Assembly (NCBI GenBank): GCA_021779695.1
Contig: JAJYAE010000087.1
Span: 1-14,147, forward strand
Source: Acidobacteriota bacterium
GTDB lineage: Bacteria > Acidobacteriota > Terriglobia > Terriglobales > Acidobacteriaceae
Reading direction: 5' to 3'
Length of the DNA stretch: 14,147 bases
The notes beneath the pieces are model-generated. The model was not told the origin of the DNA. It saw only the letters and a program-made list of their open reading frames with translations, and searched no databases. The position numbers and the translations under genes were made by a program. This document shows positions 1-7,370 of this stretch, piece by piece; the stretch's first letter is position 1, and each line of letters opens with the position of its first letter.

Positions 1-11
1 CCATGGCCTAG

Positions 12-770
12 ATGCAGGCGGCGCAGACTTTCACCTTCGCCACCAACTCTTCGACCACATTCGAGAACATCAGCAGCATGAGCATGATGACGAATGGAAT
101 GCTCGTTGCTGTGGATGCCAGTCTTCAATCCGATGGCTCGTTGATGGCAACTAAAGTTCAGTCCATGATGAACTCCGGAGGCGTCATAGGCGGAGGCATC
201 ATCACCGCTGTGACCGGACAGCCACCGACCTCGCTCACCATGGTGATGCAAAACGGGGCCGGCACTGGCATGATGTCATCGGATTTCGCAGCTGGCGCCA
301 CCATCGACTTGAGCGGAAGCACCACGTATGAGATCGACGAGGACAACGTTGACATGTCGGGCCTGCCCTTCACGCCCGTATTCGATGCGAGCCATATTTA
401 TGTGGGGCAGAGCGTGATGCCCATTAGTTCAACCGGCATGATGAGCGGCGGATCGGGAATGATGGGCGGCAGTTCGATGGGAGGTAGCATCACTGCTTCA
501 GAAGTTGCTCTGGAGCCACAGGGATTGACCGGCACTGCAGCCACTGCGATCACCAGCGGTTCGACTACCAGCTTCACCCTGACTCTACCTTCGGACTCTG
601 CGTTCACCACTCTGACGGGCGCTACCAGCGTGACGGTGATACAGCAGCCACAGACAACAGTTGCCGGAACGTCACCGATTGCGAGCGGATCTTCCATGCA
701 CGCCTTCGGGCTCTTGTTCTTTGATGCTGGTCAATGGAAGATGGTGGCGGCCAGAATGGGTGCGAATTAA
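12..770 (+). CDS. C-terminal part of a Met-rich DUF5666-like secreted protein, 5' end interrupted
   Basis: An open frame of 252 codons with no signal peptide, Gly/Ser/Thr/Met-rich and probably beta-structured. Its first residues (QTFTFATNSSTTFE, then a VAVDA...DGSLMATKVQ segment) look like the middle of a DUF5666-type domain, so translation appears to begin inside a domain. A TAG at 9-11 sits directly before the ATG in the same frame, and another reading frame across 2-17 gives DAGGA-like residues that would fit the missing upstream part. The real gene therefore probably starts outside the window and is split here by a stop or a one-base shift. Met-rich runs (SMSMMTNGM near residue 23; TGMMSGGSGMMGGSSMGG near residue 140) could bind copper or simply be low-complexity linker. 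Function unknown; an extracytoplasmic location is inferred only from composition and family resemblance. The gene is followed by an unlinked Cys-rich protein with its own operator. Confidence 0.6.
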   Translation: MQAAQTFTFATNSSTTFENISSMSMMTNGMLVAVDASLQSDGSLMATKVQSMMNSGGVIGGGIITAVTGQPPTSLTMVMQNGAGTGMMSSDFAAGATIDLSGSTTYEIDEDNVDMSGLPFTPVFDASHIYVGQSVMPISSTGMMSGGSGMMGGSSMGGSITASEVALEPQGLTGTAATAITSGSTTSFTLTLPSDSAFTTLTGATSVTVIQQPQTTVAGTSPIASGSSMHAFGLLFFDAGQWKMVAARMGAN

Positions 771-810
771 CCATTGCCTTGCAGTTCCACCAACACGATG
801 GCATGCAGCA

Positions 811-826
811 CGTGACGGAGGTCACA
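811..826. promoter_or_regulatory. CRP/FNR-type operator upstream of the first Cys-rich gene
   Basis: CGTGA-CGGAGG-TCACA matches the CRP/FNR superfamily pattern TGTGA-N6-TCACA at 9 of 10 defined bases. The right half and flank, AGGTCACAGACC, recurs exactly at the second Cys-rich gene (13611-13622). The centre lies 48-49 bp before the ATG at 867. A weak TAGCAT (846-851) is placed as a -10 element would be if the site were centred near -41.5. Confidence 0.6.
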
Positions 827-866
827 GACCATTGCGTCCTGCCTTTAGCATCATGGGACGTCGAAC

Positions 867-1259
867 ATGAGCCTCTTTGCCAAAGTCGTCGCCAGAGTTG
901 TTGTCCTTTTCATCGGACTCAATCCGATGCTGGCTTCGGGGCCTTGCAGTCTGGCTGGCCAATTAACCGGTTGCTGCGGGCCCCATTGTCCAATGAAGGC
1001 AATGGCGAACATGGAGGCGATGAAGGGGGTCGCCGAGGTCACGAGCGGCGCGCCCCATTGCTGCAAGGTTTCCTTCCCTTTCCATTCCACTAAAGCGATT
1101 CTGGGAACGACGGTGCAATCGCCGACCCTTGAAGGGCCGAGCCTCATTGTGATTGATCCGTATCCGGCACTCACCAGCGTGAGAGCCACAAACGCAATAT
1201 CGCGAGGCGAGCGAATTCTGCATCGACCGCGAGCATCGCTCTGTATATTCCTAATCTAG
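867..1259 (+). CDS. small exported Cys-rich protein, paralogue of the gene at 13659
   Basis: A 130-residue protein with an N-terminal hydrophobic segment (residues about 6-24, after MSLFAK) that reads as a signal peptide or membrane anchor. It then has a metal-site-like motif GCCGPHCPM at residues 35-43, a Met-rich stretch (MKAMANMEAM), a second cysteine pair HCC at 64-66, and a last cysteine in the C-terminal LCIFLI. The 132-residue protein at 13659-14057 has the same cysteine layout, the same N-terminus (xxFxKVV) and a matching end (LCTFQI), so the two are paralogues. I do not recognise a named family. Paired Cys with His and Met suggests binding of copper or another soft metal, or disulfide chemistry, in the periplasm; that is inference. 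No clear Shine-Dalgarno precedes the ATG. The CRP/FNR-type site at 811-826 suggests regulated expression. Confidence 0.7.
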   Translation: MSLFAKVVARVVVLFIGLNPMLASGPCSLAGQLTGCCGPHCPMKAMANMEAMKGVAEVTSGAPHCCKVSFPFHSTKAILGTTVQSPTLEGPSLIVIDPYPALTSVRATNAISRGERILHRPRASLCIFLI

Positions 1260-1478
1260 ACTCCGACTCAAATCCTCAATCGCATCTTCGCGATCTGCAT
1301 CTGGTGCCCATTGAAGGCATTCGGGGAATTGTCCTGCGGTGCTTATTGGGATGTCAGAACCCATTCGGTAACAGCTGCTGATGCCTGGCATTCGCTGGGA
1401 TCGGACCGCTACACCATCGTTACCGATAGATCTGGCAAGCCCTTAAGCAAAACCCCATATCAGACCCTGAGGGTGCCT
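1260..1478. other. intergenic stretch with no convincing gene
   Basis: This is the first half of the 431-bp gap before the cytochrome operon. A 75-codon TTG-initiated frame (1311-1538) crosses it, but it lacks a ribosome site or recognisable domain and runs into the repeated boxes, so I do not call it a gene. No clear terminator hairpin with a T tract was found after the gene ending at 1259. Confidence 0.5.
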
Positions 1479-1575
1479 CAAATAGGGCAGTGTTTGCCCC
1501 AAATAGGTCAACCATACCAGGGAGCGCCCATCAACTGAACTGTAGGTTGAACCGTAACTTGCAGCAAATAGGTCA
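1479..1575 (+). repeat. three direct copies of an 11-bp box CAAATAGG(T/G)CA upstream of the cytochrome operon
   Basis: CAAATAGGGCA at 1479-1489, CAAATAGGTCA at 1500-1510 and CAAATAGGTCA at 1565-1575. Start-to-start distances are 21 and 65 bp, close to two and six turns of B-DNA, so all three would lie on nearly one face of the helix. A looser relative, CTGTAGGTTGA, lies at 1540-1550. The boxes fall in the non-coding gap before the cytochrome-porin gene and upstream of a sigma-54-like element, as expected for activator-binding sites. The binding protein is unknown. Confidence 0.45.
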
Positions 1576-1604
1576 GTTCTCATCGGATTACGGGGAAGGG
1601 CCAT

Positions 1605-1620
1605 TGGCAATTCACGTGCT
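1605..1620 (+). promoter_or_regulatory. sigma-54-like -24/-12 promoter element
   Basis: TGGCAA-TTCAC-GTGCT fits the RpoN consensus TGGCAC-N5-TTGCA/T at most defined positions. The required GG (1606-1607) and GC (1618-1619) are exactly 12 bp apart. Transcription would begin near 1631, leaving a leader of about 60 nt before the GTG at 1691 and excluding the GTG at 1631 as a start. This rests on a consensus match only. Confidence 0.35.
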
Positions 1621-1690
1621 GGTTTGATGTGTGAATGCCCTCCAGATGGCGCACCCATATTCCCGCCCGAGAGCGGACAAGGAGCCCGTT

Positions 1691-2992
1691 GTGATTTCAA
1701 GAAGCCGTCGTGTCTCTCTACTCTGCGCCACTGTCTCATTATTGGCAGTCTTCCTTCCGCGTCAGGCGTCCGCTGTCCCTCAGTACGCCAGACGGTACAA
1801 ACTCAACTGCTACGCTTGCCATACCATTGCCCCTGTCCTGAACGAACAAGGCTACATGTTCAAGAGACTTGGGCATCATCTTCCGCCGTCGCTGGAGGTG
1901 CCCGAGAGGGTGCAGCGCATTCTGGACCTCGTGAAGAAGGAACCGGAATGGTCGCTCACAAACAACGCATCGCTGGCGGTTTCGGACTTCAACTATTCCG
2001 CGCAGCGCTCCACCCAGCAAGGTCAGGGTTCGTCCTCCACTTCTGCCATTCAGGTGGGATCCTGGAATGCGTATTTCGGCGGTTGGATTCCCGATACCAA
2101 CTTCTTCTACTACTCCGAGTTCGACATCGTGACCGCTGGGCAAACTAACCCCAACATGCCGAACGCTCACATCGGATATGTCGGCGGAACGGCCAAGAGC
2201 AGTTGGTACGGCATTGTGGGGCGCGAGCATCTTCAGGTATCGGAGGGAACCCGTGCCGCACAAGTCTACAGTCTGCTGCCCAGCGCTCCGCTGGTATTCG
2301 AGAATATGGGCCCCACAAATTTCATCCTCGACCAATCCCCTGTGAATGCCGAGGTTGGGTACACGTGGGCGTCGTCGAAATACAAGGACATTTTGGGCGT
2401 CAACATGAAAGTGACCAACGGGGATAACGCGGACGGAAGCGAAATTCTTAGCTCGTCCAGCAAGAATGGCAAGGATATCTGGGTGGATGCCGACTGGTGG
2501 TATGCACCGGAGAGCGGCGTCAGCTTCGTGGCCTATGAGGGGCGCAAGAACCAGATCCAGAACTCCGGCGCCGCAAATCAATTCACCTTTTATCCGCACA
2601 TCCGGCGCGAAGGAGCATTCGCGAATTACATGATAGGCCGCGACAAGATCGATGTGCTCGGAGGATACCTTCACGGCAATGACGACTGGCAAGATCCAAC
2701 GACACAAGCTCCAGGAACGTACTTGACCAACGGGGGCTTTGGCGAAGTCGACTACTACGTCTGGCGCGGGCTTGCGCTCGCAGGCCGGTACGACCGGCTC
2801 CGGCAAGACGTAACTGGCGGCCTGCACCCAACCAATCTGGAGCAATGGCAGGTTGGAGCAGAAAAGGCGTTCACACCCACCGGCAACATTGTGGGGCGCA
2901 TCGCGGCCGGAAACTCTCACGGCGTCGATCCTGTTGCCTTTACGGGAAGTGCGACCAGGACATTCGAAGCAGACATCCAGTTCAATTTCTGA
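1691..2992 (+). CDS. Cyc2-like fused monoheme cytochrome c / outer-membrane porin
   Basis: A 433-residue protein starting at GTG 1691, with AAGGAG at 1679-1684 six bases upstream. This start gives a clean signal peptide (residues 1-28, ending RQASA). An earlier in-frame GTG at 1631 would add 20 non-conserved residues. Just after cleavage comes VPQYARRYKLNCYACH with one heme c site, C40-x-x-C43-H44, then APVLNEQGYMFKRLGHHL. The layout P-xxAR-xx-CxxCH-xxxPxLNxxGxxFKxxG is that of fused cytochrome-porins such as Cyc2, the outer-membrane iron oxidase of Acidithiobacillus and Zetaproteobacteria. The remaining roughly 380 residues alternate aromatic and polar residues as beta-strands do and end in phenylalanine (DIQFNF), as outer-membrane barrels do. 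Predicted role: passing electrons across the outer membrane from an external donor, possibly Fe(II). The donor is not shown by the sequence. It leads a four-gene tandem; the next gene is a diheme cytochrome 23 bp downstream. Confidence 0.75.
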   Translation: MISRSRRVSLLCATVSLLAVFLPRQASAVPQYARRYKLNCYACHTIAPVLNEQGYMFKRLGHHLPPSLEVPERVQRILDLVKKEPEWSLTNNASLAVSDFNYSAQRSTQQGQGSSSTSAIQVGSWNAYFGGWIPDTNFFYYSEFDIVTAGQTNPNMPNAHIGYVGGTAKSSWYGIVGREHLQVSEGTRAAQVYSLLPSAPLVFENMGPTNFILDQSPVNAEVGYTWASSKYKDILGVNMKVTNGDNADGSEILSSSSKNGKDIWVDADWWYAPESGVSFVAYEGRKNQIQNSGAANQFTFYPHIRREGAFANYMIGRDKIDVLGGYLHGNDDWQDPTTQAPGTYLTNGGFGEVDYYVWRGLALAGRYDRLRQDVTGGLHPTNLEQWQVGAEKAFTPTGNIVGRIAAGNSHGVDPVAFTGSATRTFEADIQFNF

Positions 2993-3015
2993 TTGGGAAC
3001 ACGAGGAGAAGATAG

Positions 3016-3624
3016 ATGAGACAGATTGTTCTATGGCGAACGGCATTAGCGGCATCCTTGACTGCGCTTTTAGTATTCGGCGCATCGGCTGTTGCACAGT
3101 TCGGAAGTCATCCCGATGAGATGAAGATCGACGTCAGCTCCTATCCAGCGGATGTCCAAAGTGGCTACAGGGTATTCGCGAACAAGTGCTCTGAGTGTCA
3201 CGGCCTGGATTCCAGCTTGAAGCAATCTCGGTCGACGAAGGGATGGATTGACGAGGTCCATCGGATGCAGGCGATGGCAAGCGCTCACATCAATGACCGT
3301 GAGGCTGATGCGATCGCCAAATTTCTTGCTTATGACGAATCTCACCGAAAAGCTGCTTCACGTGCAGCAATCAGCGCAAACTCGGATAGCTCTTCTGAGG
3401 CAATTGGAAAGCAGATGTTTGAATCCTACGGGTGCTCGTCATGCCATTCTGTGGCAGGCCAGGGAAACACGGCCTCCGCGCTGGATGGAATCGGGAGCAA
3501 AAGAACCGTGGAAGAACTGAAGAAGCTCATCGTTTCTCCACCGTCCGGAAGCGCGATGCCGGCGATGGATGTTCCTGCCAAGGACCTCGACAGTCTTTTG
3601 GCGTATTTGCTCACGTTGAAGTGA
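3016..3624 (+). CDS. exported diheme cytochrome c
   Basis: A 202-residue protein with a signal peptide (residues 1 to about 28, cut near ASAVAQ) and two c-type heme sites: C58-SE-C61-H62 and C140-SS-C143-H144. The first domain (about 48-106) has GYRVFANKCSECHG, then WIDEVHRM and IAKFLAY, resembling the heme domains found with quinoprotein dehydrogenases. The second (about 127-202) is a compact class I cytochrome c whose probable sixth heme ligand is M181 or M184 in GSAMPAMDV. A GAGGAG ribosome site (3003-3008) precedes the ATG. The gene begins 23 bp after the cytochrome-porin stop, so co-transcription is likely. As a soluble or loosely bound periplasmic carrier it could take electrons from the outer-membrane cytochrome to an inner-membrane oxidase or quinone reductase; that partnership is inferred from position. 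Confidence 0.85.
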   Translation: MRQIVLWRTALAASLTALLVFGASAVAQFGSHPDEMKIDVSSYPADVQSGYRVFANKCSECHGLDSSLKQSRSTKGWIDEVHRMQAMASAHINDREADAIAKFLAYDESHRKAASRAAISANSDSSSEAIGKQMFESYGCSSCHSVAGQGNTASALDGIGSKRTVEELKKLIVSPPSGSAMPAMDVPAKDLDSLLAYLLTLK

Positions 3625-3670
3625 ACAGTGACGTGGAGCGGCCCGAGAATTCGTTTCAAAGGAGGATGCA

Positions 3671-5086
3671 ATGCTTCCCCAAGAGCGTATTACGTGTTCG
3701 TTTACCCCGGCAGCGTGGTGGAACGACCAGCAAACTCTGCAGTGGATCGCCCGGCCCAAGTTACGCCGGACGATAGGGGAGAAGAGCCGATCCGTGTGGG
3801 GCCGCGGAAAATGGCCACGAAACAAGGCCCTTCGAAACAGAAAGGAAGGGATGTACATCATCGCCGTTGCTGAAGACGCCTTCAGCGGCGGCGAGGAACT
3901 TGCAAAAACACTTGCGCAGCGTCTGGGATTACCCTATTTGGACTCAGCGGCGTTAATCGAACGAGCTGCGGCGGCAGGACAAGACCGGGAGAAATTGGCG
4001 GCTGCGTTCGAATCGGCGCCCACTTTCTTTAGCAGGTCCGATCGGCTTCGACGGACCCAGCTTCTACAGCTTCAGGCAGCTGAAGCGACTGAAATACGCA
4101 ATGGAAGCATTGTCTGCTACGGCGCCGCAGCGGACCTCCTGAACTTGGAGGCAAGACGGATCTTCCGAGTGGGAGTCCAAGCCTCGCACAGATCTCGCCG
4201 ATGGAGAGTGCGGGAACAATTGAAGATCCGCGGCGCCAGTGCCGAGAGATACCTCAATGCGTGCGACCAGAACCGGCGCCGATGGCTTCTGTACCTGTTT
4301 GGTACGAAGCAAGGTTTGCCGACAGGAAATGACTTGGTGGTCAATGTCGAGCAGTTGGGTTTCGATGCTGCCTCGGCGGCCATTTGTGAGATGATCTGCG
4401 ATCGAAGCCGCTTCACTGCGGCGGATCTGGCGTCACTCGAAAGCTTTGCTCTTTCCACTGGCATTCAGGCTAGGCTCGCGCACCATCCGGATACCGCACA
4501 TCTCGACCTGGGCGTAGCGATTCAGGGCGATATGGCGATTTTGAAAGGAACCGTGTGCAGCAAGGAAGAGATCGACGCAATCAAACGTGCGCTGATGCCG
4601 TCGAACCTGGAAGTCGACTTGAGTCGTATCCAATTGAATGGCGCCGGGGATAAGCTGGACTGCATTTCCACAAGATTGATCCATCTGAGGCTGAACTGGA
4701 AGCCCGCTTTCTGGGACGCTGCGCTGTCCCATCCGGCATTGCTCTCTGTAGGAGTTTCTGGCGTGATTCTATTGAGTCTTGCCGCCATGTGGGCGGCAGG
4801 ACATTGGCTCCATCCCGCCGGAACCCCTCTGATCAACTTTGCAGGCGTAATTACAGACTCGCGATGCGGAGTCTCGCACCCGAACACGCAACAGACAGCC
4901 GCGTGCGCACGGTCCTGCGTAAAATCGCGAGGTGCAAAATACGTGATTATTGACGGCGCGCGCAGTTTGACGTTGGCCGATCAGCAGAGGGGCGAAGAAT
5001 TCGCCGGACAGAGGGTAGTTGCCACGGGATCTCTCGACGACGCCACCGGGAACCTGCGGATTCAATCGATCCATGCGGTCCCATAG
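3671..5086 (+). CDS. fusion protein: degenerate cytidylate-kinase-like domain, BON domain, membrane helix, OB-like domain
   Basis: A 471-residue protein in four parts. Residues 61-245 resemble the cytidylate-kinase-like family (MYIIAVAEDAFSGGEEL...LGLPYLD, later IVCYGAAADLL and NDLVVNVEQLGFDAA), but the phosphate-binding loop is only FSGGEE, so ATP binding is doubtful. Residues about 263-325 resemble a BON domain (DLGVAIQGDMAILKGTV...EVDLSRI). Residues about 357-380 form one membrane helix. Residues 389-470 match the small secreted OB-like module with FAGVITDSRCG, two more cysteines, YVIIDGARSLTLADQ and AGQRVVATGSLDD. Basic residues before the helix place the N-terminus inside and the last domain in the periplasm. 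Two starts are possible. ATG 3671 has a near-perfect AAAGGAGG at 3658-3665, while ATG 3851 matches the domain edge and has a GGAAGGG-type site; the extra 60 residues are basic and not recognisable. It probably belongs to the cytochrome operon; role unknown, perhaps envelope sensing. Confidence 0.65.
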   Translation: MLPQERITCSFTPAAWWNDQQTLQWIARPKLRRTIGEKSRSVWGRGKWPRNKALRNRKEGMYIIAVAEDAFSGGEELAKTLAQRLGLPYLDSAALIERAAAAGQDREKLAAAFESAPTFFSRSDRLRRTQLLQLQAAEATEIRNGSIVCYGAAADLLNLEARRIFRVGVQASHRSRRWRVREQLKIRGASAERYLNACDQNRRRWLLYLFGTKQGLPTGNDLVVNVEQLGFDAASAAICEMICDRSRFTAADLASLESFALSTGIQARLAHHPDTAHLDLGVAIQGDMAILKGTVCSKEEIDAIKRALMPSNLEVDLSRIQLNGAGDKLDCISTRLIHLRLNWKPAFWDAALSHPALLSVGVSGVILLSLAAMWAAGHWLHPAGTPLINFAGVITDSRCGVSHPNTQQTAACARSCVKSRGAKYVIIDGARSLTLADQQRGEEFAGQRVVATGSLDDATGNLRIQSIHAVP

Positions 5087-5158
5087 TCGATGAGGGTCCA
5101 CCCGTGCTGTGTAATCAGGTCGCTACGGTTTTCCGTTCTTCTGCATTGAAAGCGAGGA

Positions 5159-6403
5159 ATGATGTCTACTAACGGCAATATCCAAGCGCGTGAGTCAGAC
5201 ACGACGACGAAACAAGGAGCGCGGCGCTGGCTGTCGCGTGCGGTCGCAGTCGTCTATGGCTTGGTCATGGTTGAAGTGGTGATCATGGTTAGCCCATTCG
5301 CGCTTTACTTCTATGCTGCCTACGGGCCGACTCTCAAATGGTTGAACCACTCAGCCGCTACGGCATGGCTTACCGGTTTCCTGCTCCCGCATGCGGTCTT
5401 CACTACCAGCCCGTTTCTAGAGTTTCTTCGCTGGGATTTGGGCCGCTATTTCTTCGGGTTGGGGTTGCTGGCTTTTTTGGTCCTGGCTGGACAGATCTAC
5501 GGCGCAAAACTGTTTGGCCGAAGATTGGTAAACTCCGGCATATATCGTTACATCAGACACCCGCAGTATCTGAGTCTCGGACTCTCGGCTTTCGGCCTCT
5601 TCACGATGTGGCCGCGCGTGATCATCTTTTTGTTGTTTGTGGGAATGCTGTTTGTTTACTACTTTCTGGCGCGGATCGAAGAGCGCCGTATGCTGGTGAT
5701 CGATCCCAGCTATGCCGACTACATGCGGAGCACTGGCATGTTCCTGCCCGGCAACCCTGGCGGTCGTGTCTATCGACTCCTATTTGGAAATGTGCGCAAG
5801 CAGAAATTCGCTCGGCCGCTCGCATTAACAAGCTTGCTCGTGCTGGTTTTGCTGGTAGGGTTTGGCCTGCGTGCCTACACTCTGCAGCATATCGCTCGCA
5901 CCGCCGTGTTACCGAACATGGAAGTCGTCTCGGTTTACCCAATGACCGCGACGGACATGCGACAATTGGTCTCCCTGGCTCAGTCCGACCCGTCCGTTCA
6001 ACAGGCCTTGCAGCGCGAGGGGAACGCCACTTTTGTCGCTCATGTTCTGCCACACGACTATGGAATGATCGGAATGTTTGCCGATGTTGGCAACCACCAC
6101 ATGACGTCTGGAAATGTTCACTTGTCACGTTTTAAGTATCTGTGCGGATGGCTTCTGCCATTTCTCGATTCTCATGTGCGCACTGACACGATGGGCTCGA
6201 ATGGGCAGGAATACCAGCTTGTTTTCTCCCGCGTCGATGGCCCCAACGGACTGCCCGTCTCCTTGCGCCGGCTATTCGATCTCAGCTCAAAGATGACGCC
6301 GGTTTACATTGCCGATATCAATGCGACTACACGGCAGGTAAGTCGCACGATTGATCCTCCCCGTCGCAGCTTCTGGGGTGATGTCAAGATGCCTATCTTT
6401 TGA
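5159..6403 (+). CDS. ICMT/PEMT-type integral membrane methyltransferase with an extra C-terminal domain
   Basis: A 414-residue membrane protein. Helices lie near residues 26-55, 68-85, 95-115, 135-175 and 218-240. The signature of the isoprenylcysteine carboxyl methyltransferase/phospholipid methyltransferase superfamily is clear: SGIYRYIRHPQYLSL near 125-140, followed by EERRMLVIDPSYADYMRSTGMFLPG near 173-200. Together these bind S-adenosylmethionine in that superfamily. After the last helix comes a polar domain of about 170 residues (245-414) that I do not recognise. It contains an MIGMFADVGNHHMTSGN segment rich in Met and His. ATG 5159 follows GCGAGGAAT; ATG 5162 is equally possible. The gene starts 72 bp after the preceding stop, so it is probably the last gene of the cytochrome operon. 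Substrate unknown: lipid, quinone or protein thiol groups are all possible. Confidence 0.7.
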   Translation: MMSTNGNIQARESDTTTKQGARRWLSRAVAVVYGLVMVEVVIMVSPFALYFYAAYGPTLKWLNHSAATAWLTGFLLPHAVFTTSPFLEFLRWDLGRYFFGLGLLAFLVLAGQIYGAKLFGRRLVNSGIYRYIRHPQYLSLGLSAFGLFTMWPRVIIFLLFVGMLFVYYFLARIEERRMLVIDPSYADYMRSTGMFLPGNPGGRVYRLLFGNVRKQKFARPLALTSLLVLVLLVGFGLRAYTLQHIARTAVLPNMEVVSVYPMTATDMRQLVSLAQSDPSVQQALQREGNATFVAHVLPHDYGMIGMFADVGNHHMTSGNVHLSRFKYLCGWLLPFLDSHVRTDTMGSNGQEYQLVFSRVDGPNGLPVSLRRLFDLSSKMTPVYIADINATTRQVSRTIDPPRRSFWGDVKMPIF

Positions 6404-6602
6404 CACCAGTGAATTTCTCAACCATGCATGGCAATATCCAACGGTATAGAAAGGGCGGTACTTATGAATCAGTGGGAGTTGTTATGTAGCCCGGCGTACA
6501 GAACAGAGATGAGACCATCCATTCGCAACCGCATATGCAGCATTTCTTCAATGAAGTTGTCTTAGGGACAACCACCGTTCCGGTGTTCAATCCCAGTGGA
6601 AT
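6404..6602. other. short intergenic region
   Basis: About 200 bp between the membrane methyltransferase and the next gene. It holds a perfect 10-bp palindrome CCATGCATGG (6423-6432) and a possible 34-codon frame from ATG 6464 ending at TAG near 6568, with no family resemblance. I see no clear promoter or terminator. Confidence 0.35.
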
Positions 6603-7370
6603 ATGCCAACTCGACATGCGCACAGGACTGATAAGATGACGAGATCTTGGATCGAGGTGGACGAGGAAAATCGGTATTTTCACGAATGGGCTAAACAGGT
6701 CGATGCTCAACGAGAGCGTCAGGAGATGCTTCTCATGGCTGACCGTGCGCGAGACTTTGACGCGGTCGGGAGGGTATTCTCGTTTCGAAAGTCTTATATC
6801 CAGAAGTACGCTCATGCCATTCCCACTCGTACTGCCCTTAACACAATTGCCTCCTTTGCACCAATCCTTGAAATGGGCGCAGGCACGGGCTACTGGGCTT
6901 CGCTTCTGCGGGCGCAGGGCGTCGATGTGCTCTGCTACGACAAGAACCCGCCAGGTCAGCCCGGCTCAGATAGCAATCATTTTCACGAGGGGGGCACTTG
7001 CTGGACGGAAGTGTTGCAGGGAGACGACTCCGCAATTGATTTCCATCCTCATCGCACACTACTACTCTGCTGGCCTCCGCCGAATAGCGATATGCCGGTC
7101 CGAGCCCTGACCCTATACCGGGGAGAACGTTTCATTTACATCGGCGAACTCCCCGAAGATGAGGACGGCTATTTGTACTTCACGCATCTCGGGAAGCCGG
7201 TGCGAAAAGGAATCACGATCACGCCCCAGTTCTTCACCGAGCTCCGTCGCGGTTGGGATCTGCTTGAGCGAGTGGAGCTACCACACTGGGAAATCTGCCT
7301 GGACAATCTGTATGTATTTAAGCGAAAGCTCCGCTCTCATTTGAAGAAGCTCCGCAGTTCAAAGGACTGA
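6603..7370 (+). CDS. soluble class I SAM-dependent methyltransferase-like protein
   Basis: A 255-residue protein without membrane segments. Residues 88-98 (ILEMGAGTGYW) form the SAM-binding motif I of Rossmann-fold methyltransferases, and D113 in VLCYDKNPP is at the place of the acidic ribose-binding residue. LLLCWPPPNSDM and FIYIGELPEDEDG later in the chain are typical of a family of putative methyltransferases found in bacteria and fungi, whose substrate is unknown to me. The first 60 residues are charged and helical. ATG 6603 and ATG 6636 (12th codon) are both possible starts and neither has a strong ribosome site, so the N-terminus is uncertain by 11 residues. It faces the next gene, which is convergent. 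It may be separate from the upstream operon, as a 199-bp gap intervenes. Confidence 0.7.
   Translation: MPTRHAHRTDKMTRSWIEVDEENRYFHEWAKQVDAQRERQEMLLMADRARDFDAVGRVFSFRKSYIQKYAHAIPTRTALNTIASFAPILEMGAGTGYWASLLRAQGVDVLCYDKNPPGQPGSDSNHFHEGGTCWTEVLQGDDSAIDFHPHRTLLLCWPPPNSDMPVRALTLYRGERFIYIGELPEDEDGYLYFTHLGKPVRKGITITPQFFTELRRGWDLLERVELPHWEICLDNLYVFKRKLRSHLKKLRSSKD

Noticed and set aside
1311..1538. 75-codon frame starting with TTG
   Set aside because: No ribosome site or domain, and its end runs through the repeated 11-bp boxes.
1631..1690. GTG at 1631 as start of the cytochrome-porin
   Set aside because: GTG 1691 has AAGGAG at ideal spacing and gives a clean signal peptide; the extra 20 residues look non-coding.
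1739..3097. Long minus-strand open frame (452 codons) opposite the cytochrome-porin gene
   Set aside because: It is antisense to a gene with a signal peptide, heme motif and ribosome site, and its translation has no recognisable domain.
6423..6432. Palindrome CCATGCATGG
   Set aside because: A single short palindrome without partner sites or a nearby promoter; chance is sufficient.
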